A stretch of 64,000 nt of DNA from Flavobacterium sp. Root420 (GCF_001427905.1 NZ_LMEF01000034.1:109329-173328), one strand, 5' to 3'. Shown: positions 34,314 to 43,973, numbered from the stretch's first letter. A program made the numbers and translations. Notes: generated by a model not told the origin, from the sequence alone.

Positions 34314-34919
34314 ATGTTTTCAAAATTAGCTTATTCTGTTTTCGAACAAAGTATCAAAGATTATCACCAGTTTGATAATGTTGATCAGCCTATAAATAAT
34401 CCTTATCCAAAAGATAAATTCGAGCATTTATTGTATCTAAAAAACTGGATTGACACTGTCCAATGGCATTTTGAAGATATTATTCGTGATCCACAAATTG
34501 ATCCGGTTGCAGCTTTGACTTTAAAAAGAAGAATTGATGCTTCAAATCAGGAACGTACTGATATGGTGGAATATATCGACAGTTATTTTTTGCAAAAATA
34601 CAGCGATGTACAAGCAAAAGATGGTGCAAAAATTAATTCTGAAAGTCCGGCATGGGCTTTTGACAGATTGTCGATTTTAGCTTTGAAAATTTATCATATG
34701 CAAGAAGAAGCTAATCGTGCAGAGGCTTCGCAAGAACACAGAGATAAATGTCAGGAAAAACTAAACATTCTTTTAGAGCAAAGAAGTGATTTGTCTACAG
34801 CAATTGATGATTTATTGTCAGACATTGAAAATGGAGAAAAATTCATGAAAGTGTACAAACAAATGAAAATGTACAACGACGATGATTTGAATCCTGTTTT
34901 ATATCAAAATAAAAAATAA
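34314..34919 (+). CDS. DUF4254 family protein
   Basis: A 201-residue soluble, helical protein (MFSKLAYSVFEQSIKDYHQFDNVDQPINNPY...). It belongs to DUF4254, a Bacteroidota family consistently found next to a GT9 heptosyltransferase gene, as here. The repeated helix LNILLEQRSDLSTAIDDLLSDIENG suggests a coiled coil. The start is set by the promoter at 34286. The next gene begins at the base after its stop codon, so translation is coupled. Role unknown, perhaps linked to lipopolysaccharide. Confidence 0.82.
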   Translation: MFSKLAYSVFEQSIKDYHQFDNVDQPINNPYPKDKFEHLLYLKNWIDTVQWHFEDIIRDPQIDPVAALTLKRRIDASNQERTDMVEYIDSYFLQKYSDVQAKDGAKINSESPAWAFDRLSILALKIYHMQEEANRAEASQEHRDKCQEKLNILLEQRSDLSTAIDDLLSDIENGEKFMKVYKQMKMYNDDDLNPVLYQNKK

Positions 34920-35972
34920 TTGGCAGAATTGTCCAATAAAATTAAGCATATAGCCGTCATGAGACTATCCGCAATGGGAGATGTCGCCATGACGGTTCCT
35001 GTTTTACGCGCTTTTGTAAAACAGTATCCGGAAGTTAAATTGACCGTAATTTCTCGTCCTTTTTTCAAACCTTTTTTTGACGGAATTCCAAATCTGAACT
35101 TTTTTGCTTTTGATGAAAAAGAAAGACACAAGGGTTTTCCAGGGCTTTTGCGTTTATATAAAGACGTTAAAAAATTCAAAATTGATGCTTTCGCCGATCT
35201 TCATAATGTTTTAAGGTCTAAAATTGTGAGCTTACTTTTCGCTTTAAGCGGAAAAAAAAGAGCCACAGTTGATAAAGGTCGAGAAGGCAAAAAAGAATTA
35301 ACCCGGGCTGAAAATAAGATTTTCAGGCAGTTGCCAACCATGTTTGAAAGACACGCAAAAGTGTTTGAAGAATTGGGTTTTACTTTAGATTTATCGAATC
35401 CTGTTTTTCCGGAAAAGGTAAATTTGAGTAACGATATTTTAGAAATTATCGGGAACGAAAATCAAAAATTAATCGGAATTGCTCCTTTTGCTCAGTATGA
35501 TTCCAAAGTTTATCCGATCGATTTAATGACGGAAGTTATTTCGAAATTAGCAGAAAATCAGTCGAATAAAATTTTACTTTTTGGCGGAGGAAAAAAAGAA
35601 ATCGAAATTTTAAATTCACTTTCAAAACCATTTGAAAATGTAATCAATATGGCTGGAAAAATTAAATTTCAGCAGGAATTACAATTGATCAGCAATCTCG
35701 ATGTAATGCTTTCGATGGATTCCGGAAATGCACATATTGCAGCTATGCTCGGTATAAAAGTGGTTACACTTTGGGGCGCAACACATCCATACGCAGGATT
35801 TTTGCCATTCAATCAAAGTTTAGAAAACGCTTTAGCTTCAGATAGAAATCAATATCCAAAACTACCAACATCCGTTTATGGAAATAAAATTGTGGAGGGT
35901 TATGAGGATGCGATGAGAAGTATTTCTCCGAAAGACGTAATTGCTAAAATAGAAGAACAGTTTTCAAAATAA
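34920..35972 (+). CDS. family 9 glycosyltransferase (heptosyltransferase type)
   Basis: A 350-residue GT-B fold protein of the lipopolysaccharide heptosyltransferase family (WaaF/RfaF-like). RLSAMGDVAMTVPVLRAF near residue 14 is the family opening, and the donor-site region LDVMLSMDSGNAHIAAMLGIKVVTLWGATHP (about 259-289) is well kept. It starts with TTG at 34920 directly after the DUF4254 stop. Likely adds a heptose or similar sugar to the lipid A core. Confidence 0.9.
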   Translation: MAELSNKIKHIAVMRLSAMGDVAMTVPVLRAFVKQYPEVKLTVISRPFFKPFFDGIPNLNFFAFDEKERHKGFPGLLRLYKDVKKFKIDAFADLHNVLRSKIVSLLFALSGKKRATVDKGREGKKELTRAENKIFRQLPTMFERHAKVFEELGFTLDLSNPVFPEKVNLSNDILEIIGNENQKLIGIAPFAQYDSKVYPIDLMTEVISKLAENQSNKILLFGGGKKEIEILNSLSKPFENVINMAGKIKFQQELQLISNLDVMLSMDSGNAHIAAMLGIKVVTLWGATHPYAGFLPFNQSLENALASDRNQYPKLPTSVYGNKIVEGYEDAMRSISPKDVIAKIEEQFSK

Positions 35973-35981
35973 ATCTTAGAG

Positions 35982-36051
35982 AAATTCCAATAAAAAAAAA
36001 TCCAAATACCAACTTTACAATTGGTATTTGGATTTTTTTTTATTGGAATTT
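35982..36051. terminator. Very long perfect-stem bidirectional terminator
   Basis: Two perfectly complementary 31-base arms (35982-36012 and 36021-36051) enclose an 8-base loop. The stem contains A/T runs plus CCAAATACCAA / TTGGTATTTGG. It separates the convergent GT9 gene and the hypothetical membrane protein gene. Confidence 0.85.
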
Positions 36052-36058
36052 AATTTTC

Positions 36059-36457
36059 TCATAAATCAAGAAAAAGATATCCCATTGGTTTCTTTTTGTT
36101 TCTGTCAACTACAACTTTAACGAAATGATTTTCTTTTTCAGTAGCTAATAAAACATGTTCAAAATCTTCTGTTGAATTTCTATAAACTTTATAGATCAAT
36201 TCTGATTCCTTAATTTTATTCGATAAAATTTTAGCTGCTTTTAATTCACTTACATAGGGCCAAATATTGAACAAACTATCATTAGAGACTGGTATTTCTG
36301 CCATTCCCTCATTCATTGATGAACTATATTTTTCTTTTGAAAGTAGCTTAGGTACTTTTCTGTTTCTTCTTTTTTTAATTATAAAGTAGATGCAGATAAA
36401 AGACGTTATTACAAAAAGTAATATAAAAGATAAACGGAGGTAGTGATGCATTGCCAT
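36059..36457 (-). CDS. hypothetical single-pass membrane protein
   Basis: I start this 132-residue protein at the ATG 36457; the frame stays open to a GTG at 36601. The chosen form begins MAMHHYLRLSFILLFVITSFICIYFIIKKRRNR, a signal anchor with a basic stop-transfer, followed by a polar domain. The C-terminal 60 residues (VYRNSTEDFEHVLLATEKENHFVKVVVDRNKKKPMGYLFLDL) look like a small alpha/beta fold. No family recognised. It is convergent with the GT9 gene across the long terminator. Confidence 0.5.
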   Translation of the reverse strand: MAMHHYLRLSFILLFVITSFICIYFIIKKRRNRKVPKLLSKEKYSSSMNEGMAEIPVSNDSLFNIWPYVSELKAAKILSNKIKESELIYKVYRNSTEDFEHVLLATEKENHFVKVVVDRNKKKPMGYLFLDL

Positions 36458-36698
36458 ATTTAATGTTTTTAAATGTGTTTGACAATAATTAGATAGCGAC
36501 TTTATAAATCTATAATCATTAAGAAAGCTATCGGCTTTGATTTCACTACTAATATAGTAAATTTTCGGCACATTTTTTAAAAAATATTTAAAAATCGACA
36601 CCTGTTTTTATGTATTATTTAGTGTTTTAAAATCGAAAAATACTTTCGAAAGAAAAACGGTAATATTATAAACGTTCCAATAAAAGAAAGTTGAAAAA

Positions 36699-36738
36699 AA
36701 ATTCCAAATTCCAATTTTAAAGCTGGAATTTGGAATTT
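36699..36738 (-). terminator. Terminator of the PaaE-like gene
   Basis: The perfect 15-base arms AAATTCCAAATTCCA and TGGAATTTGGAATTT are followed on the minus strand by an eight-T run. They lie 22 bases beyond the stop codon. Confidence 0.8.
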
Positions 36739-36759
36739 ATATGATTGAAACTTTAACCT

Positions 36760-37812
36760 CTAAACATCATCATAATCTACATAAATAGATTCTGAAGTTG
36801 GGTGTGCCTGACAGGTTAAAATTAATCCTGAAGCAATTTCTTTATCCGTTAAAATAGAATTTTTAGTCATCTCTGCAGTTCCAGAAGTTACGCGAGCTAA
36901 ACAGCTGCTGCAAATTCCGCCCTGACAAGAGTATGGAGCGTCAATGCCTTGTTTTAAAGCAGCATCCAGAATAGTTTGTTTTTGTGACATTTCAAAAGAG
37001 ACTTCATCATCATCAACTAAAACTGTAATTTTTGTATGTCCTTCAAGCGAAGTTTTTATTTCATGTTCTTGTGATGAAGTAGTAAAAAGCTCAAACTTAA
37101 TAGCCGAATCTTTTACGTTTTTCTCTTTTAAAATAGCAGAAACAGTATTGATCATTTCTTCAGGTCCGCACAGGTAAAACTTGTCAAACTGAAGTTCTTT
37201 GTGTTTGTTGTTAAGAACAAAATTCACTGCCGATTTTTCGATTCTTCCAAACAATGCATTTTCGGCTTTAGCCTGACTAAATACATAATGCACGAAAAAG
37301 CGTCCAACATATTTTAATTGTAAATCATGAAGTTCCTGGTGAAAGATAGTTTCTTCAGGTGTTCTATTTCCGTAAACTAACACAAATGAGCTTTTTGGCT
37401 CGCTTTTTAAAACTGATTTTATGATAGAAAGTACAGGAGTAATTCCGCTTCCTGCTACAAAAGCAGCATAATTTTTTTGTCTTTCAGCATCTGGTTCAAA
37501 TGTAAATTTTCCTTCCGGATGACCTACTTCAAGAACATCTCCAGCTTTCAGTTTCGTATTGGCAAATTGAGAGAACAACCCATTTTTGACTGCTTTTACA
37601 GCAATTCGCAATTCACCACTTTCGGGTGCAGAACAAATGGAATAAGCACGACGAATTTCTTGATTATCAAGAGTTAATTTTAAATTTATATATTGTCCTG
37701 CAATAAATTTATAGTCTGGTTTTAGTTCCTCTGGAACATTAAAAAGTATAGAAACGGCATCGGTTGTTTCGCGTTTTACCTCTTTAATTATCAGTTTTAA
37801 GAATGAAGGCAT
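36760..37812 (-). CDS. PaaE-like ferredoxin-NAD(P)H oxidoreductase
   Basis: A 350-residue flavoprotein with an FAD domain (RAYSICS, about 55-61), an NAD domain (FVAGSGITPVLSIIKSVL and FYLCGPEEMINTV) and a C-terminal plant-type 2Fe-2S domain with CQGGICSSC (C-x4-C-x2-C) plus a distant C in TCQAHP. This is the layout of PaaE, the reductase of phenylacetyl-CoA epoxidase, and of other class IA reductases. No paaABCD genes are near, so its partner oxygenase or desaturase must be elsewhere and the precise role is open. Confidence 0.88.
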   Translation of the reverse strand: MPSFLKLIIKEVKRETTDAVSILFNVPEELKPDYKFIAGQYINLKLTLDNQEIRRAYSICSAPESGELRIAVKAVKNGLFSQFANTKLKAGDVLEVGHPEGKFTFEPDAERQKNYAAFVAGSGITPVLSIIKSVLKSEPKSSFVLVYGNRTPEETIFHQELHDLQLKYVGRFFVHYVFSQAKAENALFGRIEKSAVNFVLNNKHKELQFDKFYLCGPEEMINTVSAILKEKNVKDSAIKFELFTTSSQEHEIKTSLEGHTKITVLVDDDEVSFEMSQKQTILDAALKQGIDAPYSCQGGICSSCLARVTSGTAEMTKNSILTDKEIASGLILTCQAHPTSESIYVDYDDV

Positions 37813-37940
37813 GATTGTATATTTTATGCAAAAGTAGCAAACGGAGATTAATTCACAGGCACTAAACTATTATTTTTAACTTTTTTTGTAACGTTTTCTT
37901 ACATTTGATCTCTTACTACAAAACTTAAAACCAATTAACC

Positions 37941-39401
37941 ATGATTAAAAAGTTTATTTATCTAGAATGGAAGGCCTTTACCAGATCGGCGTCGTTTGGA
38001 GCGAACCTGGCAATGAAAATTTTGTTAGGTTTTTTAATGATTTATTTTTCACTACTTTTTATTGGAGCAGGTGTTGGAGCATTTTATTTATTGAAAAAAA
38101 TGAACTTCGAACCATTAATAACAATCAATAAATTTTTGATCTATTATTTTCTCTTCGATTTGGTAATTCGTTTATTGATGCAGGCAATTCCGGTTTTAAA
38201 TATTAAACCTTTATTAGTTTTACCTTTTAAAAAACCAACGATTGTTCACTTTTCATTAGGGAAAACAGCATTGTCTTTTTTTAACTGGGGTCATGCACTT
38301 TTCTTTGTTCCTTTTTCGACAGTGCTTGTTTTAGAAGGTTATGATATTATCGGAATCATAATGTGGCTTCTGGCTATTTTCTCTTTAATATATATCAACA
38401 ATTTTTTAAATATTATCTTAAGTAATATCGACAAATTATTTGTTGTTTTTGTCGTAATTGCAATTGGTTTGGGAGCAGCACAGTATTATAAATTATTTGA
38501 TATAACAATTTTTACAACCCCATTTTTTCAAGGGTTGTATACTCAAAAGGGATTGTTTTTAATTCCGGTTTTAGTGTTGATCGGGCTGTATCAATTTACA
38601 TTTAAGTACTTTAAAAATAATTTATTCTTAGATGCAGGACTTTCTAAAAAAGAAGATATTGCCGCAACCGAAAATCTGGTTTGGCTGAATCAATTTGGAA
38701 CGTTAGGAACATTTCTTAAAAATGATATTAAATTAATCCGAAGAAATAAAAGATCTAAAACCACACTGATAATGAGTTTTTTCTTTTTGTTTTATGGATT
38801 GATTTTTTTCGGAAATACACATCAACCGGCGGTGATGTATATTTTTGCCGGAATCTTTGTTTCGGGCGGATTTTTATTTGTTTTCGGACAGTTTGTACCA
38901 AGTTGGGATAGTTCATATTATCAATTAATGATGACACAAAACATTCCGTATAGGGGGTATATTACTTCAAAATGGTGGTTGATTGTTATAGCCACTTTTA
39001 TCTCGACAATATTAGCCTCATTTTATCTTTTTTACGGATGGGAAGTTTACCTGACAATTGTTGTTGGTGCAATTTATAATATTGGAGTTAATTCTCATTT
39101 GGTTCTTTTGGGCGGCGCATTTACCAAAACACCAATCGATTTGAGTAATGCCGGTGGTGCTTTTGGAGACAAAAAAGCGTTCAACGTGAGTGCCATGTTA
39201 TTGACCTTGCCAAAATTATTATTGCCATTAGGACTTTACGGTCTCGGACTTTATTTGGGAGATAAAACTCTTGGATTATTGTTAGTTGCAGGAGCCGGAG
39301 TGTTAGGTTTTGTGTTTCGAAATACAGTTTTCTCTATAATCGAAAAAAGATACAAAATTGAAAAATACAGCACAATCAGCGCTTACAAACAAAAGAATTA
39401 A
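37941..39401 (+). CDS. DUF5687 ABC-type membrane protein
   Basis: A 486-residue integral membrane protein with about ten to twelve hydrophobic segments, starting MIKKFIYLEWKAFTRSASFGANLAMKILLGF. It matches the DUF5687 family of Bacteroidota, whose genes lie directly before an ABC ATPase gene, as here (116-base gap). The two probably form an ABC transporter, likely an exporter, since no solute-binding protein is encoded. Substrate unknown. Confidence 0.85.
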   Translation: MIKKFIYLEWKAFTRSASFGANLAMKILLGFLMIYFSLLFIGAGVGAFYLLKKMNFEPLITINKFLIYYFLFDLVIRLLMQAIPVLNIKPLLVLPFKKPTIVHFSLGKTALSFFNWGHALFFVPFSTVLVLEGYDIIGIIMWLLAIFSLIYINNFLNIILSNIDKLFVVFVVIAIGLGAAQYYKLFDITIFTTPFFQGLYTQKGLFLIPVLVLIGLYQFTFKYFKNNLFLDAGLSKKEDIAATENLVWLNQFGTLGTFLKNDIKLIRRNKRSKTTLIMSFFFLFYGLIFFGNTHQPAVMYIFAGIFVSGGFLFVFGQFVPSWDSSYYQLMMTQNIPYRGYITSKWWLIVIATFISTILASFYLFYGWEVYLTIVVGAIYNIGVNSHLVLLGGAFTKTPIDLSNAGGAFGDKKAFNVSAMLLTLPKLLLPLGLYGLGLYLGDKTLGLLLVAGAGVLGFVFRNTVFSIIEKRYKIEKYSTISAYKQKN

Positions 39402-39517
39402 TTAGAAAATGTGCCAATTTGATAATGAGATAATTTTTATCCGATCGAAATCAAATATCAAAAAATAAGGAATGGATTTTTTAATCTAAAATCAACAATC
39501 TAAAATCTAAAATTACA

Positions 39518-40213
39518 ATGATACAAGTAAATCAACTTTCAAAAAAATATAACGGAACTACAGTTTTAAATATCAATAATCTTGAAATTCCAAAGGGTCA
39601 AAGTTTTGGATTAGTAGGGAATAACGGAGCAGGGAAAACAACTTTTTTTAGTTTGTTACTAGATTTGATTCAACCTTCAACGGGACATATTACAAGCAAT
39701 AACATTCAGGTGAATACAAATGAAAACTGGAAATCTTTTACAGGATCATTTTTAGACGAAAGCTTCCTGATAGGATATTTAACTCCAGAAGAGTACTTTT
39801 ATTTTATTGGCGATTTACGTCATCAGAATAAAGCAGATATTGATGCATTATTAGCACAGCATGAAGAGTTTTTTAATGGAGAAATTCTGAACAACAAAAA
39901 ATATTTACGTGATTTATCTAAAGGAAACCAGAAGAAAGTCGGCATAATTGCGACACTAATAGGAAATCCGGAAGTAGTGATTCTGGATGAACCTTTTGCC
40001 AATTTAGATCCAACAACGGTAAGCCGCCTGAAAAAAATCATTAAAGAATTGGCAGAGGATCCGAATGTTACGGTTTTGGTTTCGAGTCATGATTTACAGC
40101 ACACTGTCGAGGTTTGTGACCGAATTGTAGCATTAAATAAAGGGGAAATAGTGAAAGATATTCAAACATCAAAAGAGACACTTCAGGAGCTGGAATCGTT
40201 TTTTGCTGTTTAA
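39518..40213 (+). CDS. ABC transporter ATP-binding protein
   Basis: A 231-residue ATPase subunit. Walker A is GNNGAGKT (34-41), the signature region is LSKGNQKKV (LSGGQ variant with K-G-N), Walker B is VVILDEP, and the H-loop is SSHD. The K-for-G change in the signature is common in CcmA/NatA-type exporters. It pairs with the DUF5687 membrane protein. Intergenic bases 39440-39515 contain repeated ATCTAAAAT strings. Confidence 0.92.
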   Translation: MIQVNQLSKKYNGTTVLNINNLEIPKGQSFGLVGNNGAGKTTFFSLLLDLIQPSTGHITSNNIQVNTNENWKSFTGSFLDESFLIGYLTPEEYFYFIGDLRHQNKADIDALLAQHEEFFNGEILNNKKYLRDLSKGNQKKVGIIATLIGNPEVVILDEPFANLDPTTVSRLKKIIKELAEDPNVTVLVSSHDLQHTVEVCDRIVALNKGEIVKDIQTSKETLQELESFFAV

Positions 40214-40280
40214 GTTTCTATATTTCAAAAAGAAGCGTATTTTTACCAGTCATTATACTAAAAAGCCTTTTTAGAAGTTA

Positions 40281-42914
40281 ATGGATTTAAACTCTTTTCT
40301 ATTGAAAAAGAATACTCTAAAATATTGTTTTCCGTTCGTGTTTTTATTCTTTTTGATAGCTTGCTCTACCAAAAATAACACGTTCTTGTCTAGAAATTCG
40401 CATGCTTTAAGCACAAAATATAACATTTTGTACAATGGAGGCATTGGTCTTGATAAAGGTTTGAAGTCTATTCAGGCAAATGATCAGGATAATTTTTGGA
40501 AGATGCTGCCTATTGAAAAAATGCAGGTCGATGAAAATTATTCCGGAGAAGAAAAAGCTAAAAACCCTGATTTTGAATTGGCCGAAACCAAGGCAACAAA
40601 GGCGATTCAGAAACACTCGATGAATATTGGCGGAAGAGAAAAAAACTCCCAAATTGATGAAGCGTATTTAATGCTGGGCAAAGCCCGTTATTATGATCAG
40701 CGTTTTATTCCGGCTCTGGAGGCATTCAATTATATCTTATATAAATATCCAAACAGCAGTAATATTTACACCGCAAAAATCTGGCGCGAAAAAACCAATA
40801 TGCGTTTGGGGAATGATGCAATTGTGGTAAAAAACATTAAACTTTTATTAAAGAATACGGACTTAAATAAGCAGACATTTTCTGATGCAAATGCGTTATT
40901 GGCCGCAGCTTTTTTGCATTTAGAACAAAAAGATAGTGCTGTAGCGAAACTTAGAATTGCAGAAGATTTCTCGAGAATAAATGAAGACAAGGCACGTTAT
41001 CGTTTTATTTTGGGGCAAATGTATCAGGAAGCAGGAAAAAAAGACAGTGCCATTTATTTTTATAATGGCGTAATCGACATGAACCGAAAAGCGGATCGAA
41101 AATACATGATGCATGCTTATGCGAGAAAAGCTCAGATGTTCGACTATGAAAATGGCGATCAGGATATGTTTGTTGAAGCTTATAACAAATTGGTAGAAGA
41201 TCGCGAAAACAGACCTTATTACGATATCCTTTTTTATGAAATGGGTGTTTTTTTCGATAACTATAAAGAACAGGAAAACGCACTGGAATTTTATAACAAA
41301 TCGTTAGCCAGAAAATCGAAAGATCCTTATTTGGTAGCTTCGACTTATAGAAACATTGGAAACATGTATTTTAAAAATACAGATTATACCATGGCTGCCA
41401 AATACTATGACAGTACATTAGTGAAATTAGATCCTAAAAGCAGGGAATTTGCTTTTATCGAAAAAAACCGAAAAAACTTAAACAACGTAATTAAATACGA
41501 AGGAATTGCAAAACGCAATGATAGTATTATAATGGTGTATGGTTTACCAGAAGTAGAAAGAAAAGCCTATTTTGAAAATTATATTGCGGAACTTAAAAAG
41601 AAAGATGAGGCAAAACGTATTTTTGAAGAAAAGGAAAAAGAAAAACAGGAAAATGTGGAGCGTAATTCAAAAGCCGGCAATTTACCCACAGCTGTAAACC
41701 CACAAGCACCGGTGCCTACTGATTTGGCGGCAGGAGGAGCATTTAATCCTCCAGGAGCAAATGATCAGGCGAGTACTTTTTATTTTTACAATCCAACAAC
41801 GGTTGCGTACGGAAAAGTGCAATTCAGGAAAATGTGGGGAAATAGGTCTTTAATCGGAAATTGGCGTCTAGGTTCAAAAACTATTTTTAACCCTGCGATC
41901 AAAGATTCACTAAGTATTCGTCAGGATTCGATTAATGCTTTAAAGGATTCTGTAGTAGTTGAAAAATATACGACGGCGTTTTACGAAAAACAACTTCCAA
42001 CAAGTCAGGTTGTTATGGATAGTATTGGTAAAGAACGAAATTTTGCCTATTATCAGTTAGGACTTATTTATAAGGAAAAATTCAAGGAATATAATTTAGC
42101 CAGCGATAAATTAGAACAATTGTTAAGAAACAAACCTGAAGAAAAATTGGTATTACCATCGATGTATAATTTGTACAAAATATATCAAATTACAAATCCG
42201 GCTAAAGCCGAAAAAGTAAAATCTGATATTACAGGAAATTATCCAACTTCCAGATATGCTCAAATTTTAAATAATACAAATGCGGGTGATTTGGCTTCGC
42301 CTGATAAAGAATATAAAAAGTGGTATAAATTATATGAAGAAGAGCAATTTGATGTTGTTTTAGATAATATTGATAATTTAATTAATCAATATGCCGGGGA
42401 TGAAATTGTTTCTAAATATGAATTGTTGAAAGCCAATACATTAGGAAAAGTAAATGGTCTGGCCGCTTATAAAAAAGGGTTAGAAAACGTTGCAGATAAT
42501 TACCCAAACAGTGAGGAAGGAAAAAACGCACGTGAAATTTTAGAGAAACAAATTCCGAGTTTGGAAAAACTTGATTTTACCGCAGTAGATGGTAAAAGTT
42601 GGAAAATTTTATATTTAGTTCCGAATAACGATTCTCAAACGCTTAAAAAAATTGAAGAAGCAATTAGAGTATTTTTGTTAGTTGAAAATTATGAGCGACT
42701 AACAACTTCTTTAGATAAATACAATAAAACCCAAAGTTTTGTAGTTATTCATGGAGTAAAATCTGAGGCATATGCCAGAGATGTTTCAGGAGTTTTGAGA
42801 GAAGACAAAAAATATAAAATTACGCATCCGGCAATTATTATTTCGAGTGATAATTACAAAGTGATTCAAATCAAAAAAAATCTTGACACTTATTTAGCGC
42901 CTAAAAATCCATAA
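40281..42914 (+). CDS. SprE/PorW-type lipoprotein of gliding motility and type IX secretion
   Basis: An 877-residue lipoprotein (signal ending FLIACS, acylated Cys at about 28) packed with tetratricopeptide-like helix pairs (for example EAYLMLGKARYYDQRFIPALEAFNYILYKYPN). Length, lipobox and the SLIGNWRLGSKTIF central region match SprE of Flavobacterium johnsoniae and PorW of Porphyromonas. These are periplasmic/outer-membrane-associated proteins needed for type IX secretion and, in flavobacteria, gliding. Residues 445-500 are Pro/Ala/Asn-rich and likely a linker. It is followed 6 bases later by bactofilin. Confidence 0.9.
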   Translation: MDLNSFLLKKNTLKYCFPFVFLFFLIACSTKNNTFLSRNSHALSTKYNILYNGGIGLDKGLKSIQANDQDNFWKMLPIEKMQVDENYSGEEKAKNPDFELAETKATKAIQKHSMNIGGREKNSQIDEAYLMLGKARYYDQRFIPALEAFNYILYKYPNSSNIYTAKIWREKTNMRLGNDAIVVKNIKLLLKNTDLNKQTFSDANALLAAAFLHLEQKDSAVAKLRIAEDFSRINEDKARYRFILGQMYQEAGKKDSAIYFYNGVIDMNRKADRKYMMHAYARKAQMFDYENGDQDMFVEAYNKLVEDRENRPYYDILFYEMGVFFDNYKEQENALEFYNKSLARKSKDPYLVASTYRNIGNMYFKNTDYTMAAKYYDSTLVKLDPKSREFAFIEKNRKNLNNVIKYEGIAKRNDSIIMVYGLPEVERKAYFENYIAELKKKDEAKRIFEEKEKEKQENVERNSKAGNLPTAVNPQAPVPTDLAAGGAFNPPGANDQASTFYFYNPTTVAYGKVQFRKMWGNRSLIGNWRLGSKTIFNPAIKDSLSIRQDSINALKDSVVVEKYTTAFYEKQLPTSQVVMDSIGKERNFAYYQLGLIYKEKFKEYNLASDKLEQLLRNKPEEKLVLPSMYNLYKIYQITNPAKAEKVKSDITGNYPTSRYAQILNNTNAGDLASPDKEYKKWYKLYEEEQFDVVLDNIDNLINQYAGDEIVSKYELLKANTLGKVNGLAAYKKGLENVADNYPNSEEGKNAREILEKQIPSLEKLDFTAVDGKSWKILYLVPNNDSQTLKKIEEAIRVFLLVENYERLTTSLDKYNKTQSFVVIHGVKSEAYARDVSGVLREDKKYKITHPAIIISSDNYKVIQIKKNLDTYLAPKNP

Positions 42915-42920
42915 AAAAAC

Positions 42921-43322
42921 ATGTTTGAGAAAGCAAAAAAAAGCGGCACAGAACTTTTAGGTAAAACAAATAGAATAGTTGAAGGAACATCTATTATAGG
43001 AGATATTGTTTCTAAAGCCGATTTTCGATTAGATGGAGAATTAATCGGAAATTTTACTTCGCAGGGAAAATTGGTCATAGGTCCATCAGGAATTGTAAAA
43101 GGTGAAATTATTTGCCACAACGCTGATATTGAAGGCGAGTTTCAGGGAAAATTAAAAGTTTTGGAAATCCTAAACATAAAAGCCACAGCACATATTCAGG
43201 GAGAAGTTGCCGTTGGAAAATTATCTATAGAACCTGGAGCTGAATTTATTGCTACTTGTACCATGCTAACAAATTCTAAAGAAGTATCTTTAAAAGATGG
43301 AAAAGGAGCCGAACAAAAATAG
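42921..43322 (+). CDS. bactofilin
   Basis: A 133-residue polymer-forming cytoskeletal protein. The central bactofilin beta-helix runs from NRIVEGTSIIGDIVSKADFRLDGELIGNF to AEFIATCTML, with repeating Gly-turns (GKLVIGPSGIVKGEI, ADIEGEFQGKLKV). Bactofilins form filaments at the membrane that organise cell shape or envelope enzymes. The 3' end overlaps the start of atpZ by 26 bases in another frame, tying it to the ATP synthase operon. Confidence 0.92.
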   Translation: MFEKAKKSGTELLGKTNRIVEGTSIIGDIVSKADFRLDGELIGNFTSQGKLVIGPSGIVKGEIICHNADIEGEFQGKLKVLEILNIKATAHIQGEVAVGKLSIEPGAEFIATCTMLTNSKEVSLKDGKGAEQK

Positions 43323-43524
43323 AAGAAATAAGTGGATGCCACTTATTAATATTCCGGTTCAAATGGGAATAATTATTTTTTTGTTCTCCTATTTTGGCAC
43401 TTGGTTAGATGAGAATCACCCAAGTCCGAAAGTTTATTATAATACAGTTTTTGTTATGATTGGCGTTGGCCTTGCTTTATATAATGTAATTCGTCAGGTT
43501 AACGATATCAATAAAACAAAGTAA
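43297..43524 (+). CDS. AtpZ/AtpI-type ATP synthase assembly protein
   Basis: A 75-residue membrane protein with two hydrophobic segments (about 19-36 and 48-65) linked by FGTWLDENHPSPKV. This is the AtpZ/AtpI pattern of small proteins encoded ahead of atpB that help c-ring assembly or Mg uptake. The start at 43297 overlaps the bactofilin 3' end; ATG 43336 is an alternative that would trim the basic N-terminus. Confidence 0.82.
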   Translation: MEKEPNKNRRNKWMPLINIPVQMGIIIFLFSYFGTWLDENHPSPKVYYNTVFVMIGVGLALYNVIRQVNDINKTK

Positions 43525-43580
43525 TTTATCTTTTAAAGGGCTTTAAATAAATGTTGCATCTTTGCAAAAAAATATTTCAA

Positions 43581-43973
43581 ATGCTTTTAAAGAATTACAA
43601 ACCGTTTTTACAATTATTCATTTTTGCTTTTGTTGTTTATATTTTGCACAAAGTAGCTTTTTTACTTTTAAAAGTTAATCCCCAAAACTTTTATTACAGT
43701 ATAGAATTCTTGTATTTATTTTTTTTAGGAATATCCGCATCGTTATACCTTATATTATTAATAGTAAAAAAGAAGAATTTTGAAATTGTTGGAATGGCGT
43801 TCTTGTTCGGAACATTTACGCAAATGTTAATAGGATATTTGATTTTAAGACCAATTTTAGAAAACAAATCTGAAGAGGTAATAGTTGAAAAAGTCAGTTT
43901 TTTTATAACGTTTATTTTGTTTTTGTTATTTGAGACGCTTTTAACTGCCCGATTATTAAATGAAAAGCGTTAA
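43581..43973 (+). CDS. small membrane protein of the ATP synthase leader
   Basis: A 130-residue protein with four hydrophobic segments, matching a small protein found between atpZ and atpB in flavobacteria; its topology resembles AtpI. I start it at ATG 43581. An in-frame ATG 30 bases upstream (43551) lies in sequence with a CATCTTTG box close to a -7 element. Likely involved in ATP synthase assembly, by position only. Confidence 0.7.
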   Translation: MLLKNYKPFLQLFIFAFVVYILHKVAFLLLKVNPQNFYYSIEFLYLFFLGISASLYLILLIVKKKNFEIVGMAFLFGTFTQMLIGYLILRPILENKSEEVIVEKVSFFITFILFLLFETLLTARLLNEKR

